A stretch of 64,000 bases of DNA, taken from contig OZ007505.1 of NCBI GenBank assembly GCA_963931865.1, positions 11,501,601-11,565,600 on the forward strand, given 5' to 3'. This DNA comes from Axinella damicornis. Lineage: Eukaryota > Porifera > Demospongiae > Axinellida > Axinellidae. Made by a program: the position numbers and the translations under genes. Within the stretch, counting starts at the first letter, position 1. Every line of letters begins with the position of its first letter. Below, piece after piece: positions 44,000 through 59,105 of the stretch. A model generated the notes under the pieces. It saw only the letters and a list, made by a program, of their open reading frames with translations, had not been told where the DNA came from and did no database searches.

Positions 44000-45140
44000 A
44001 TCATGCAGTGACACAAACACACAATGATTGTGGTGAAACTCACCTTGGTGATGAAGATACAAGCGCTTTTGTCATTCCGTCGGCCGCCATTGCTCGATCG
44101 TTCTCTTCGACATTGGTTGTCAGTACAGTCATACGAAGGTCCCACAAGATTCCGACCACACAGCCGTAATCGCTGTTGTTCACTAACGGTTTAGTACATA
44201 CCAAAATTCACCGTGCTGGCAAGGTTGTAAGTGCTGTTATAATTTCGTGTCTTGCCTTTGGTCGCCATTGCTAGCGTTCAACTGAGCGTGGTTGCCACGT
44301 GGCATGTGCGTCAATTGGAGTGAATTGCAGTAATTAGTACGGTGAGGCAACCGCGGAGTTGCAACGGCTACCAGGAGTGCGGTTGCCCCTCGTCACTGGT
44401 TGGGAAATAAAAAACTTTCCAATAAATATTTAACTTCTGAGCACAGTGGAGGACATGGGGAGATTCTGACTACACCATTGTCATTGTAATTTCTGACTGC
44501 CCCAAACGTATAATATTTGTGCTGTAACTCAACTTTGTGGTGGAGTTATGAGCGCTTTTGTCTTTTCGGGCGACCACTTTTGGCCTCCTTGTGTGGGTGG
44601 ATCTTTTTTTCCTTCCGGATCTGCTGGGAATGAGACAGCCACGTGTCCACTAATTGAGACGATCCGTACGTAGAGCTAGAGCTTGTCGCACCTATGCCCG
44701 ACCGGCAACCTTGGAGCGTACTGGTGGATGCAATCAGAGTCTGATCGGGTGAAAGCAATCCCGGAGTACAATTCTGAAGGGTGAGCTTGCCCAGCCAGAA
44801 TGCACCGGCTGCCAGGAGTGTGGAGGCTATTTTCGAACGGTTCTACAACAGTTCTGACTATACCATCCGATGATCGCGATCGCTACCACGTACTGACCAA
44901 TTTTAGTACTGAACTCACCTTGGTGGTGGAGATACAAGCGCTTTTGTCTTCCCGTCAGCTGCCGAGCGCTCTCACCAACTTGCCGTTCACATTAGATATA
45001 GCTACAGCTCTAATCAAAGACCCACAAAAGGTCCGCATTAACCACACAGTTGTGATCACTGTCGTTCACCGATGATTATGTTCTGAAACTCACGATGTGA
45101 GCGCTGTTGGTCTCGCCATTGATTGCTAGCTGACTCGTTA
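44000..45140 (+). repeat. Degenerate tandem array across the A2 left edge
   Basis: Three diverged units around CAAGCGCTTTTGTC (near 44050, 44551 and 44937) show that the array continues leftward past the first base matching position 1. Copy A1 may therefore also extend beyond the window. Confidence 0.6.
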
Positions 45141-46408
45141 TGACTGAGCATGAATGGTCGTCATATGACATGCGTTAATTGGGATGAGCTGTTTGCACTA
45201 CCAGTAGTGCAGTTGCCACCCGAAACAAAAGTAAATGACTGTGGTAACATGGCAATGATGGCACCAGTTGGTCTGATGTGAAAGTTGATTGCTTGTATAC
45301 TATGTCTTAAGTTTAGACAAACTGGGGGCATAACCTTCAGTTGTGCCTGCAAGAAGGATCAGTAAACTACTGCCTTGAATAGCGCAACAAACTACATCTT
45401 GTGGGTTTTCAATAAGCATCCTATCCTGTGCTCAGCATGATAATGTCCTGGACCAAGTGCATTGCATGCCGGACTCACACTTGCTTGAAGTGGGAGTAGT
45501 TGTTGTTGTAGTTTGCAAATGCTGGTGGTGGGAATGGCCAGGGAACAAGGCTATAGAAATACCACCTTCATTACACCCTGGAGTAGTCTATCGAGCTACG
45601 TAGAAGCGAGAAGGCCTGGGTATGATACTAATCATTACTGTGTGCTTCACGAATCCCAGAGTGGGAATACGACTGAACAGCAGGCCACACACACACCATT
45701 TGAGTATGTAGAAGTTTAATAATGTCCTTTGATATGATTTGAGCGGGCACTTTTCCATATAATTCCCTGTTAACGCTTCAGCTGCCGCTCTCAGCCACCA
45801 CCTCAACTCGGAATAGACATTCATTACACGGCATATTTATCCCCTACCAGCAGTGTCATATCACACAAACAGACTCCTGTTATCCTCAAATTCACAAAAA
45901 TGTACCTTACCAAAACTTAGTCCAAAACTACTATTTTCTATGAAAATACTGCTACCAAATTGGCATTGCTCAATGAGATACATAGTAGTTAGGCCTTCAC
46001 AAAGCTCTATCCGCATGGTGGTAATAACTTGCACAAGCCGCGTGACTTCACTGGCGCCGGCGCCATGCATGCTGCGCTGGCCAATTAGGTACCGCGTGCC
46101 AGCGCGGACTTTACCGCGAAATAAATGTAATATTAACAGAGACCGCGTACTTCGCGCGAAGTGCAAGAAATGAATTATGAGACCACAGGAAATTGGGAAA
46201 CACATTCACGAGACTTGCACGGCTTTACATTAGCTTCCAAGAATTTTCACACCCACTTGAGTCCGTACTAGTGCAAATCTCAAAACAAGTTGAGGGCAAA
46301 TAACATCAAAAGTCAACACAAGTTTCAGTGAAACCAAACAGCTCCCATGCCCAAAAGCTCTATTTTGAGGCCCTCGATAGTTAAAAGGTTGGCCAAGCCC
46401 CTTCCACC

Positions 46409-46656
46409 CAAGGGTTGTTCACGCCAATCAGCACCATACTTAGAGCTGCGACAGGCGATCATGATCCCGTATACAGTGGATGTAGGTGTGGCTTACCGTA
46501 TTATTCCATAAACTAACACACAGTCACGGTGGGTTTTTGTCAATGGTCACAGGGTCACTGGCAGTTTAGCAGCGTGGTCACACGGTCACAGGCAGTTTTC
46601 GGATGGTCCAGGGTCGCAGCTCAAAGTACGGTGCGTACTGGAGTGACCACCCCTTG
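46409..46656 (+). mobile_element. A2 copy of GGTCAC-rich MITE 1
   Basis: Counterpart of 2028-2275, same ends. Confidence 0.65.
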
Positions 46657-48429
46657 CCACACTCTCGCCCAATCCCCTGATTCCCACAGAAAGTAGTTCA
46701 CAAATGCATCATGTAGTGACTTCAACTAGGGCTGAGCAATAATATTGTGGTAAAAAACGTGCCAGGTAGGAGGGGCGCAATATGCCGATTGATTTTTGCA
46801 AATCGTCTCCTGAAGCTCACTTGAGACCTGGCTCTCTCCCTGCAAACAGCCTGGACTGGTTGTTCAAAGCATAATTGCAAACGAATTCTCATATCGGATC
46901 CGGTGTGCAAATCATATCCACGAATTTCTTTTCTCTTTTTTGAGATGGCAGAAAGCTCTTACCACTTGGTGGTTCCACAAGTATGGCACTATACTAGCAG
47001 GTAGTGTTACTGTATGATCTATTAGCAACAGCTTCACAACAGGCTATATGAGTCACAGCAATGTGATTACTGCAAGCAAGTAAACTTCCCCAAGATGACC
47101 CACGATAACATTGCGAGTAACAATGATCTACACTATATATACACGAATCACTCTGAAAACCAGCCTTCTGCCTTTACCAACCAGTAATGGTAATGCAAAT
47201 AATTATGTGTTGTGCTTCATGATTTCACATCCAGCAAAGTCAATGTGAGCAGAAGGGTCAGACCGGGAGAGGTAGGTGGATGGGTGCACCTGATGGGTGA
47301 ACACAGCATGCCTGTCTCTCGGTTTGGTGGGCTATTTCACTTGTCTTAAGCGTAAATGTGCCCAGAAATCAGTCCTCTCCCCTTGTATAGCCAGCGTTCA
47401 AATAATTTTTCCGCTAGGGGGAGTTAGTAATGCCTGAGCATCTTGAACGAATATTCATTAATGAGTGGGTGTACGGTCTGGTGTTCAGTTTGGAGGATAC
47501 AAATTCAACAAACTTTGAAACCAACATTCCTGTATGTGCACAGTCAGCATAACTGCATAAGCAATTACATTCCTTACTTTGCTGCATTCGAAATCACGCG
47601 GAAGGTAGCTGTTAGTGATGGCAAAGTAGAAAGGCCTTGCCAAGGAGCGACCAGAGGTGAGTTTGAAGGGTTTTATCAAACGGCTACATGTTTCAAGGGT
47701 ATAAAATGTAATTACTATGCAATAATTGGCAATGGACGAACATGATTTGCCTACCCGAAATGAGCTCAGCACATATGGGAATTGCCAAGTGTTACCAGGC
47801 GTGTGGGCCTGGGAACGAGGCTATGTACTTCATGCAAAGATGCAGGAAATGAATTATAAGACCACTCCATGAGGAACTCATTCAAGCATGAGACTTGCAT
47901 GGCTTTTCATTAGCTTTCAAGAAATTTCACACCCACTTGACTCCACTGTAATTGTAGTGCAAATCTCAAAACCAAGTCATTCAAACTGCCCCAAGTGTGC
48001 ACACCATCTGTCTGCCTGACGTCACCGCACACAATGACAGATATCCCAGGCCTTCCCCCTCCATATTGCATACTGCAAGCGACCAAAGACTGGAGGTGGG
48101 AATGGCCGTCTCAACACAGAAGCAGAGGGTGGGCACAGCAGCAGTGGGAGTAGGCATGACAGTGATGACCATGTATGGACATAGTCTTTGGACTTTGGAC
48201 TGTGGCAACAGTGATGATAACTGCAGATGATTATCTTCATGGGAAACACCCATTACATTGTCAGGGTTGTCCAGGATTGCCATCGCATATCCTGGGGGAT
48301 GCATCAGTGTTTGTGTCATTATCCTACCTATCCTTAAGGCTCCAGATCAGTAGGACACTTGATGGCAATCCCGGACCAGGAGTGTGGTGCATTGCCCTTC
48401 CCCTCTTTCCTACCCATTGGTATTACATA

Positions 48430-49158
48430 ACTAGGGGAATGCAGGACATTGTGGGGCGAGCCTGAGCGAGTACATGCAGGTGCTGAATGCGCATGGAGCA
48501 TTTGCATGTGCTGAATGTGCATGGAGCAGTGCGGCATGTGCTGAAATGTGCATGGAGCAGTTGCATGTGCATGTCATCAGAATGTGAGTCTGATGGAGAG
48601 CATAGCACAACTTAAGGACACAGATATACTCGTGCACTTCACAACGTTGAAGCAGTCTGGCAGGTAGGTCCAGGAGCGGTCTCTGTCTCTGTTGTTGCCA
48701 CCGAGAATGACTTCCTCGTTCTCTGCTGATGCCAGATCTGTCATGACTGGTCACAGTCAGTTTAGTGTTACCGTGTGCAGGCCAGTCGACTTCCCATCCT
48801 CTGGCGATAGCTGAAGCGTCTAACAGGCACATGACTGCATGCAGGACATGCGATGGCTTGAAGCACTCTCCCCGTCTTCATGAAATGCTTTAGCCACTCA
48901 CCGCCCCACTATAGTCTCCATCATTGCAAGGCCTTGTTGAGGTAGACTGTTCATAGCTTGCGTCGTCTCAGTCAGACAGTCTCCGCGACGTGATATCAAC
49001 GCACGAGCAGGATGTGAACTCAGTTTGGAAATAACGCATGACGCAAGAACAAAATACAACCCGGAAGTGATTTATGGCACGACGTACGATACATAGAATA
49101 TATGGAAAATTTACAGCATAGTCGTCTATGTGGGGCTCGCTCAGGCTCGCCCCAATTA
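48430..49158 (+). mobile_element. A2 copy of the GGGGCGAGCC element
   Basis: Counterpart of 4038-4766 with a few substitutions. Confidence 0.55.
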
Positions 49159-51917
49159 TTCTCATAATCTGGTAGCCAGGACCAGTACATGTTAGTCTCG
49201 TTCCCAGACCCTCCCTGCAAAGCAGAAAGCAGGTCTGGTGTTCAGTGCCATTACTTGTCTCGTGGGTGGGACCATATGGTGTCATTTTTAGATCATGCAT
49301 GAAGTTGAGTTTCTGATGCATCAGTGCATATAGACTACTACACAGCAAGGTTGACAAAAGCTTGAGATGGCCACAAAGTCAATTGGGACAGCCGAAAACA
49401 GGCTGTGAGTCTGCTTGATCGCCTATGGCATTCACGTTCTGTCCTCTGGTTCGAGGTCTCAAATCCGACCGTGCATGGCCCCGCTCCATGTGACAAAGAA
49501 ACGTTGCTCACATCACCAAGAATCGGGCAACTTTCTGTCACCTGCTGGGAACAAGGCTAGTACAGAACTATGTTTGCAATATGGAAGAGCCTGGCCAAAA
49601 TATATTGTCATGAGAGGACACAAGCGTGGTTTACGCCCCCTGGGAAAAGCCAACTTGAAGGACGCCCTTGAACACTGGAAATAGTTGCCCTACAACATGA
49701 GATGGATTGAATCTATGTCCGTTGTACAAAAAAGAGCAACGCCGTGTCTAAGCTAGGCTGAAGGAAGAAAGACTGGGTTGGTACTGGGACGGTTATTTCT
49801 GTCCTTCGGGTGCACCCACCATCCTCCTCCTGTCCTACCTTTTCTGATCATATTTGAACCTATCTATCTCCAAAGGACATTGACATCATGAAGCTGAAAG
49901 TCTCATGACATATATATGAGGTATGGGGCCAAAAGGGTAACTTGACACAAAACATGTGTTTTTAATTAGTGCAATGTGGTTCCAGCAGTTGTACATGTAG
50001 TAGCAGTAATGCTGATATCTCTCAACAGCCTGGGAACTCTTACTGGTGAAAGGGTTAACGTTAACTTACTAGCATGCACAAATAGGAGTAACCTTGCATG
50101 CGTCCCAACAAGTCTGTTCAGCACAACTCACAACAGAGGAATACAGCACTATATAGCTTTACAATGGTCATCACTATTCACAAAAAGGATCCCTCAGGCC
50201 TAATTTCTACACTGTTTGTGCCAATAATTATATTATGCATTTGTACACCATTCCCTGGACAGGCACTGCAAGGGGATGTCACTCCCTAATGCCACAGTAC
50301 CAGCCGAGACCTGGCATCTTGGCCCCATACACTAAGGAAGGGCTATATTTCTTCTATATATCCTAGGGTCAAAGGGCATGTAGTCATCCGACATACTTGT
50401 GTATATACATGTACATGTACAGCACAGTGAAATGGTCAACAGCCTTTTCGCGATGCAGTCAAGTGGTTTACGTAGCAGCAAAATTGACCATCAAAACTTC
50501 TTGACCAAGGTCTTAGCTGTGACTATATGGCATCGATGGAAGATACACCCACTTGCACCCCTTTCCACCGGGCCATTCAAGCACACACGCACTTCGCAGG
50601 CCAGGTGGAGAGGTCAGTGGCTATAGATGGTTGTGAACCCTCCCATGCACAGGGTCTACAAGTGCAAAGGGATGACACTACCATAAGTGTCGTAGTCAGA
50701 GCTGTGACCTGGCATAAAACCTGATATATATACGTATACAGTACATGTACGTACTTGAGGTACGTTCCAATTAATGCACACACACCTCTTGCTGATCCAG
50801 AAGGATTAGGTTCCCCACATACTGTAGCATGGTTCAACAAGGGGTTAAATAATCATTGACATTGGTATCTCATCATGGTACATCGGTAATTTTTTGGGAC
50901 AATAGCAAACAACCTTGACATCGGAATCTTCAACTCCTATACACCATCAAATTGTACATCCTCCACCGATGCTTGCTACAGAAGACATGAACGCGAGAAG
51001 AGGAGAGCATACAAACAGCGTGACATCGAGGTTGAGCATGGTACATTGTGTGTACCTTTAATCCTCTGGTCCTGCCCACAAGTGGAGGTTGGGGGTTGCT
51101 GACCTCCACATCTCCCCTTGTGTATCTATACCCCCACCAACTATGTCCCTCACCAACTAATTCCCACTAGTTGATCATCGTTCTCAGATGGATGGCACTC
51201 AGCTGTTTAGGGCCTGGCACTTTCCTGGCTAGCTTCTGATTGCTGTCATCTGAATTTGTAGGAACAGCTTATCAGCATTGTAGATATCTCTCCTCTGTTA
51301 GGAGTGCTCCCGACAATATCATACCTGTTAATGCTACTCCGATAGAATAATTAATAGAAGTGGATTCACTTATTGAGTCAAAAGGCAGATGTGCACACGG
51401 TCAATGGCTGATACACAGTGCAGTCAACCAACCTGATGTCCAAGCCAGTCACTTAGCTGACCTCCCTTGTATACCTACACCACTAATTACATGTATTTCC
51501 CCCACCACACTACATGTAATTCCCACCAGTTAATTGAAGTTCCCAGTGCACAATCACCTTTCAAGGGGTAGGTTCACACAGGAACTTTGGCTTTGACCTT
51601 GCAATACAAATGTGCATGTAATTGGATGGGTTTGAACAGCGTCAATGCTATTAATTACAGCTCACACCTGCTGCTCGAAATAGGTTGACATCATTTCAGA
51701 TGCTCCGATCATAAGTTGAACATCGGTATCTGCACAGATATTAGAGTATTGGTTTTTAAATTATCATTATCTCGTACAGTGACTGACGTTGTTTCAATTT
51801 TTCTGGGTGGGTTGGGACTATGCGTGTAGTATGCTGGTACCATGGAATGCATGTATGTACATGTATTATTATGGGGGGTGGAATCAAACCAGATATAATA
51901 CACAAGTGGGAGTGACC

Positions 51918-52422
51918 AGAGCACATTATAACAGTCGGCCATCAGCCATATTCCGGGCGAAGTGCTGATATGGCCGTCCACTGACTGTTCTGCGCTGACA
52001 TTGGCAGAATAAGCAGTGGGAAGCCACACAGTGAACATAGCGTATGCCTACTTTATATATTCATAGTTCTGGTTATGTATTCACAGTCGGCAACTATAAT
52101 ATTATTCATGAGGCGGCAATACCAAAACCCATAATAACGTTTGTAGTGCGCTACCTCTGCGCTGGTTTCACAGGTATTGTGACAGTGACTTCGCTGTGGG
52201 GCTACAATAATGAACATTTCAGACACATGAGCACTTCACAGACAGACATATGTACCTACATACATTCCCTCAGATTACCACCCCACACCGAAAGATCATA
52301 AACCTATCTTCCCGCCCGGCAAATTTGTTAGTGTCAGCCTGGGAACGAGGCTAGTCCGACCAATACTGGTGTTGGTCTGACATTATGTCAGACCAGCTTT
52401 TAAAAATATTATATTGTGCACT
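51918..52422 (+). repeat. A2 copy of dispersed repeat B (uninterrupted)
   Basis: Counterpart of 7527-8029. Confidence 0.7.
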
Positions 52423-53386
52423 AGAGTGGCTACTCAATTCACTCATTCATTCACTTCGCATTGACCATGCATTATACTGGCATACATGACCAAAGAGCTA
52501 CACTGTACTAGTGGAATAATTATCAAGCGCTCACTAAATGAGTTAAAGCTCTTGAATGTTATATCGGTGAAGGAAGAATTGATACATTGTCGCTTGCATA
52601 CAGTGGGAGAGCCATTTAGCATGGGTGTACTTTCAAATTGCATGCAACCTAACGGACTCCATAGAGCGGTGCCTGCTGATGATGACCCACCATCAGCCCA
52701 GGCTGCTTGCAGGCAGAGAGTGGAGCTCTTAACTGTTTAGGGCCCAAATTTCTTTCTCTAAGTCTATAGAACACTTATTAATTTCTGGGCTCGAAGCTGC
52801 TCACACAGGTAATTTCAGCTACACTAAGCATATACGTGACTTAACCACACCCACCAACTAACGAACTTGCAATCAAGCCTCCCTAGAAGTGGCCAACCTT
52901 CCGTAGCTATAAAATGGACAATGAACATCGGAAATGGAGGGCCTACAAGGCAAGACAGCTACTTTCCATTTATGCCAAAAACGGCAGAAATGGCCCTCCC
53001 AGTGCCGACCAAGACCTTTCTACTGTGGAGCCCAGACACGGCAATGCTGTTTGCACCCTCCGGGTGCACCCACCCACCTCCCCCTGTCCCGCCCTTTCTG
53101 CTGTCGCAGAACCCATCTCCCAAGGACATTGCCAGAAGTCACATGATGAAGCTGAAAGTATTATGACGACAGTTGGCGATATGGGCCCTGACTTTTTGCA
53201 ACCTAACGGCATTGTATATGAGGGTCTGAATCGACCAAAGGACCCTTTTTGGGTCCAAGGGTCCCTGGTGCCCAGCCCCATCCCCATATTCTCTCCATCT
53301 CCAGTTCCATTATCTTAGCTGCATAGTTTAACCTTTGAACTGATCTATACAGCTTGCATTTGGTTCGAAGGTCAAGTACAAACGTA

Positions 53387-53682
53387 TACCGTAGTCGCGC
53401 GTTATTAGGCACATCTCACTTATAGGCGCATATTCGCTGTTAGGTGCATGTTCAACTCTCGTCCCAGGTACTTGCTGTTAAGCGTTGCAGTCTTCTTCCA
53501 GAAACTCTGCCGTTTTCGATCATACGGAGTGGAAAACAGCTATAATTCGAATTGAAGCGCACTTCCTATTTGAGGAATGTCATTATTATTATATTTGTTA
53601 TTAGGCGCATCTCGCTTATAGGCGCATATTTCCTTCCTGTGGAGTTATAGGCGCATGCGCCTAATAACGCGCGACTACGGTA
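53387..53682 (+). mobile_element. A2 copy of the TA-flanked MITE
   Basis: Counterpart of 8994-9289, with TA on both sides. Confidence 0.75.
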
Positions 53683-53951
53683 TGTGGTTAAGAAAATGAC
53701 ACCTCAGAGTGCCTTGGACAAGGTTGGGATACCCTTCTGGGCCGGGCTGAACGGGTCCAAGTACCCCCCCCCCCCCCCCCCACCCCCCCCCCCCCCCCCC
53801 ACCCTTGAAAGCACGAAAAGGGCCACAGTTCAGAGATTTGATAATTATCCCAGGAATGCTGCATCCCCCAAATACAGGAGGATATCATTCAGGTCCTTGG
53901 GATGGTTACGACATCATCACTGAATTAGCTTGAGTTACCATGCATAAACAG

Positions 53952-54358
53952 TAGCCTCGTACCCAGGCCCTCATGCGGAACGCGGAAGAGGGCCTGCATG
54001 GTGACACTTGGCAAAATTCCCGTACGTGCTGAGCTCAGCAGTCTTGATTTCGGGTAGGCGAATCACGTTCGTCCATTGCCAATTACTGTGTAGTAATTAG
54101 TCTTCACCCCGTGGAAAGTGTAGCCGTTTGATAAAACCGCTGTTCTAGCTTCAAGACTCACCTCTGGTCGCTCCTTGGCAAGGACTTGCTACTTAGCCAT
54201 CACCAACAGCTACATGTACCTTCCACGTGATTTCGAATGCATCCAAGTAAGGAATGTAATCGATCTCGCAATTATGCTGACTGAGCACATGCGGGAATTT
54301 TGGCGTGTGTCACCAGGCCCTCTTCCACGTTCCGCGTGAGGCCCTGGGTACAAGGCTA
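53952..54358 (+). mobile_element. A2 copy of the 9-bp-TSD MITE
   Basis: Counterpart of 9621-10027, with CATAAACAG on both sides. Confidence 0.85.
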
Positions 54359-55252
54359 CATAAACAGCATTGTTTGGCAAAGGACAAATTCGTTTTTTCA
54401 AGGCGACACCACAAGGGCTATAGTGGGATTCAAACCCAGGACAGATCTTCGGCTTGTGCCTCTCATTATAGTTGCTACTCGCCAATGAGAGGGAGCTTGT
54501 ATTCAGCTGTGATCACACAGGCATATTATTAGGTTCATACAGGCCATTAAGTTCACATAGGCACTTTGACTTTGACCTTTGGACTCATCCTTCTGAAATG
54601 CAATTGGACGGTGATCTCACCCAACATATGCTGCTCTAAACAGGTCGATGTAGTGTTATCATTTCACTACACTTACTCACGTTCAGGCAGTCCCACGCAG
54701 CTCGTCCATTAGCTGTATTCCACACCAGGCCCGCAGCCGAGGGGGGATGTTCACTGATTCATGCATCCTCAGATTCCGCCACCTATGATATGAAAGTGGG
54801 AGTGGCTACATCACCTTCATTCATTCAGCCCCTAGAGCCAACACTAGGCATACATGTATAGGTGTATAGACTAATAATCGCTGCCGCTGAGAGGGATACT
54901 ACTTTCCACAAAAAGGTTCCTTCACACAAACATATGCAACTATTTATAGCTACTTGATACAAAATGTGCCCAGCTTTTATCCCTGACCCTTTCAGTGAAA
55001 GGCTGGTCGCCAAGGGGAGGAGGGAAAATAAAGCAGTCATATAGCAGACAATGAGGTTCAGGCAGTAGCTGCACTCATGCAAGGTGGAAGCTAGCAACTT
55101 CCTCTACTGCCTGTGAAGCGACAAGTGGGGTTTGGAGGGTGCTACGTATGTTCAGTCCCTACCACTGTTAGTCCTCCCAAGTTACTTGGGCAATCCCTTT
55201 GACTACATGGGATAATCGATTAGGTATCTCCTCCCTCCACCATACTTAGCAC

Positions 55253-55508
55253 CAGTGTTCTCGCTAGGCCTTTAGCGGACGGTGCAGCACCATTTGGTTA
55301 ATCGAATCTCCATTCGGATGTGGTAAACTTAAGTAGGTGCACCATTTGGATCACTTCCTTAATATTCATTTCCTTGCCCACAGCAGCTGCTGGCAGGGTT
55401 TCCCACTTAACATTGAATAGTAGTGTGTAAACAAAGCCATTCACATGTCTGGATGATAAGATTATACATCATGCACCATTTGGATGTAGATTTCTAGCGA
55501 GAACACTG
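55253..55508 (+). mobile_element. A2 copy of hAT-type MITE 1
   Basis: Counterpart of 10922-11177, with CTTAGCAC flanks. It is the only member of this family in A2. Confidence 0.9.
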
Positions 55509-56109
55509 CTTAGCACCACTGGTCCCGGGACTATCCAGGGACTACATGGCAGTTTGGGGATTCTCTGGGACTACCTAACCCCCTGGGACCCCTCTGTCAG
55601 GGTATCCCAGAATGCCGGAATTACACCTGCAGTTCCAGGATTGTCTAGGGACGACTACACAACTCCTGTGACCCCTTCTGTCAGAATGCCTGAGTTACAC
55701 TGGCAGTCCAGGGACTACCCACCTCCCCATACCCACTCCCCTCGGACCCCAAGACTTCATGGCAACCACTATAACACCTAGATGGGCATAAAAACTGGAC
55801 TAGAGCACGTACATGTACGTACATGTATGAACATGGGCTTGCTGAATCCTTGAAAATGTTGTTGCTGTTGGGGAAAGAATTCGTCCATTTGACTTTCCTG
55901 TCCAATTACTTCATATGACATTGTGAGACTTTCAGCCTTGTCACTCCTGGCAATGTCCCTCAGATAGGCGACCAGGTGCGAAATCATGGCTGTGTCAGGG
56001 ATTGACTGTAGAAAGGCCTTGGTTGACACTGGGAGGGCTTGCCATTTCTGTCCACTTCATCATAAATGGACCTAGAAACAAGCTGTCTCACCGTGTACAC
56101 GTGGTTTAT

Positions 56110-56269
56110 TCCCATTTGGTCAATTCCCACTTCATCAATTTCTCTTTGTAAATTCCCACTTTGTCAACTTCTCACTTTGTCAATTCCCACTTCGTCACCA
56201 TTGACCAAGTGGGAATTGACAAAGTGAGACAAAGTGGGAATTGACGAATTGGGAATTGACAAAGTGGGA
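56110..56269. repeat. A2 copy of fold-back minisatellite 1
   Basis: Counterpart of 11779-11938; the facing-arm arrangement is conserved. Confidence 0.85.
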
Positions 56270-56802
56270 TTAATCTATACACCAAAACAGTAAATATGGT
56301 ATGCAAACCAAGTGTGCATAGTAGCTATAACACCATGGGTTGTGAGACTTATTTCTCCATCAGTGTATGCTATCTTTCTTCAGTCTATTTAGGCATTCAT
56401 TGACAACTCTTTCGTCTGGGTGTCATGTGATCCTGCTTCAAGCTGGACTGCTGTGAGTTCCGTACGTAGGTGCTTGCTCTTCTTTGATGGTATCCACCAG
56501 TCGGTAGCTAGCTGTTGGGATGTCGCTCAATAGTGATTGACTTAAACTTGCTGTGCTATCCCTCAGAGTGACTGCTTGTTCTGCTCCCATCAAGCTCAAA
56601 ACACTACACATTTCATGAGAGAACTGCCCACCATCTGGCCAGCTAGGTGTTTTCGACATAGCTGAGAAGATCGCCCAAATGAGGGGTGTGCTCTGGGCAT
56701 TTTTTGCTTGAGCTCAGAGTATTAAGATTGATACTTTCAATTCAGTCTCTATTATGCCAACCAGTGTAGCCTGGAAATGGAGGCCCTACATGTATGGTGT
56801 CT

Positions 56803-56976
56803 TCCCATTTGGTCAATTCAAATTTCCCACTTTGTTGATTTCACTTCATCAATTCCCACTTTGTCAACTTCTCACTTTATCAATTCCCACTTCATCAACA
56901 TTGACCAAGTGAGAATTAACAAAGTGAGAAATTGACAAAGAGAGAATTGACAAACTGGGAATTGACAAAGTGGGAA
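56803..56976. repeat. A2 copy of fold-back minisatellite 2
   Basis: Counterpart of 12472-12645. Confidence 0.85.
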
Positions 56977-58059
56977 TCTATACTAAATATATACTGCATA
57001 GCAATGGTGCAGAGTAGCTATAGCAAACATGGGTTGTGAGACTCAGGGGGCATGTGATTTGACTATAAGTTCAGGGAGGAACCTCCAGGAAGTGGATGAG
57101 CAATTTCAGTGAGTTAGCAGAGTGGGAGATCTCATGTTAATTGGTTGGTGTGGTATGCAGTCGTTATACATGTAACTCTTTACCAACTGTACCACACTGG
57201 AAGCCAGTCCTGAATTTTTTTTTACCTAAACGTACCCCCAATCAGGTTTTCAATCCTCTAAACTGCACACAGGACTACATGTATGTATACACTTAAGATT
57301 GAAGTTGTGATTCTAACCACACTCATTAATTAGCAAGTATTTGATCAAGATGCTTGGGCAATGCTAACTCATTCTAGCGCAAAACTGGCTTTGAACACTT
57401 GAATTCAACTCCATACATTGTGAGAGAGGACTGTTAGCTATCCAGATCCATCCAGCTCCAACCAAGGGCTTTTCACTTGTCCAGCATTACAGCATGCAGA
57501 CATCCAATGGGAGTACCGTACTGTCCAGACAGGGTGTAGATATATCCACCATGGGATGGGATGGACAGGTACATATATTGCATGGGATGCTTCACAAGCT
57601 GTCCATTGCTTCCCATGGACAGTGGGATTTGGGATGAGATGGGACACTTTGAGACATTCCCAATGCCTCCGAGGTACAGTGGGATAGGATGGACATTTAA
57701 CAGACAAAATATAATCCCATTGTACCAATGGACATCTGTGGGCAATGCTGGACATGCGTGCTTAGGCACCCAAGGACAACTTGCTGGATGTGAGATCATG
57801 ATTCAGAAGCTGAATGTCACGATGCATCTGTGTGTACATTAAGAGTTGAAGGGACTAGCATACAGTATCTGAACTGCTTCTTTGTGGGGCCCACGGTTAG
57901 AAAAATGATACTAAAAGTACATGAGGGTCTGTATTTAGAAGTGGCAATGCGAATCTGATAATGTCAGTTGGCACACATAATTAATGTAGCTTGTACTTTT
58001 ATACAGGTGGTGTAACTCTGGACAGTGTTCTGGGATACTCTTACAGGGGGGTCCCAGGC

Positions 58060-59105
58060 AGAGCACATTATAACAGCCATATTCCGGGCGCGAAGCGCTG
58101 ATATGGCCGTCCACTGACTGTTCTGCGCTGACATATTGCCAGAATAATCAGTGGGAAGCCACACAGTGAACATTGCGCATGCCTACTTCACGTATTCATA
58201 GTTCTGATTATGTACTCACAGTCCACAACTATAATAATACTAGTGGAATGCAGGACATTGGGGGGCGAGCCTGAGTGAAGAGCATGCGCGTGCCGCATGG
58301 AGCAGTTGCATTCACATGACTGTGACAGGGCAATGAGCATAGGCCACAGAAATTATGCCCTAAACATACACTCGTGTACATCACAGCAACTGTGAGACAG
58401 GTTAGCGTTTGTAGCTGAAGCAGTCTAGCACCAACATCACAGGCCATGGCGCCACGGTAGGTCCACGACTCTGAGCCGCAGTCTCTGCCTTTGTCAGTGT
58501 CGCCACCGAGGAGGCAGAATGTTCATGGTGCTCTAGCCAATGTCCACGAGTGGTCTCTCCGTCTTTGTTGTCGTTATCGTCCGTCGAACAGGTAGCTAGA
58601 CGGTTCACGATTCCTTGCATCGCGTATCGAGGTGCGTACCCGCGAATACTATAAAGCTCGTTGTTGAATTTGAATATTATTGTGCACGTGCAAGTGAAAT
58701 TCGCAGATTTAAATTTACGGTATTTGCAAATTCAAGCAAGCAAGCAAACATACACACGCACAGCTCAATGAAGTCACGCTAGTGTGGGGCTCGCTCAGGC
58801 TCGCCCCAATTATAGCTGCAATACCAAAACCCATAATAACGTTTGTAGCGCTACCTCTGCACTGGATTCACAGGTATCCTGACAGTAACTTCGCTGTGGG
58901 GCCACAATAATGAACATTTCAGACACATCAGCACTTCACAGACATATGTACCTACATACATTCCCTCAGATTACCACCCCACATTGAAAGATCATAAGCC
59001 CAGCTTCCCGCCCGGCAAATTTGTTAGTGTCAGATCATGTCCGAGCAATACCGGTGTTGGTCTGACATGATGTGAGACCAGCTTTCAAAAATTATATTGT
59101 GCACT
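58060..59105 (+). repeat. A2 copy of dispersed repeat B (interrupted)
   Basis: Counterpart of 13732-14721, but carrying a different insertion at about 58237-58811. Confidence 0.75.
58237..58811 (+). mobile_element. GGGGCGAGCC-family element unique to copy A2
   Basis: It starts near GGAATGCAGGACATTG with GGGGCGAGCCTGAG and ends CTCGCTCAGGCTCGCCCC, like 4038-4766. Interior phrases such as GGTAGGTCCA, TCGCCACCGAG and GAAGCAGTCT are shared in diverged form. Copy A1 has a family-X repeat at this place instead. A minus-strand frame at 58402-58620 is open but unrecognised. Confidence 0.65.
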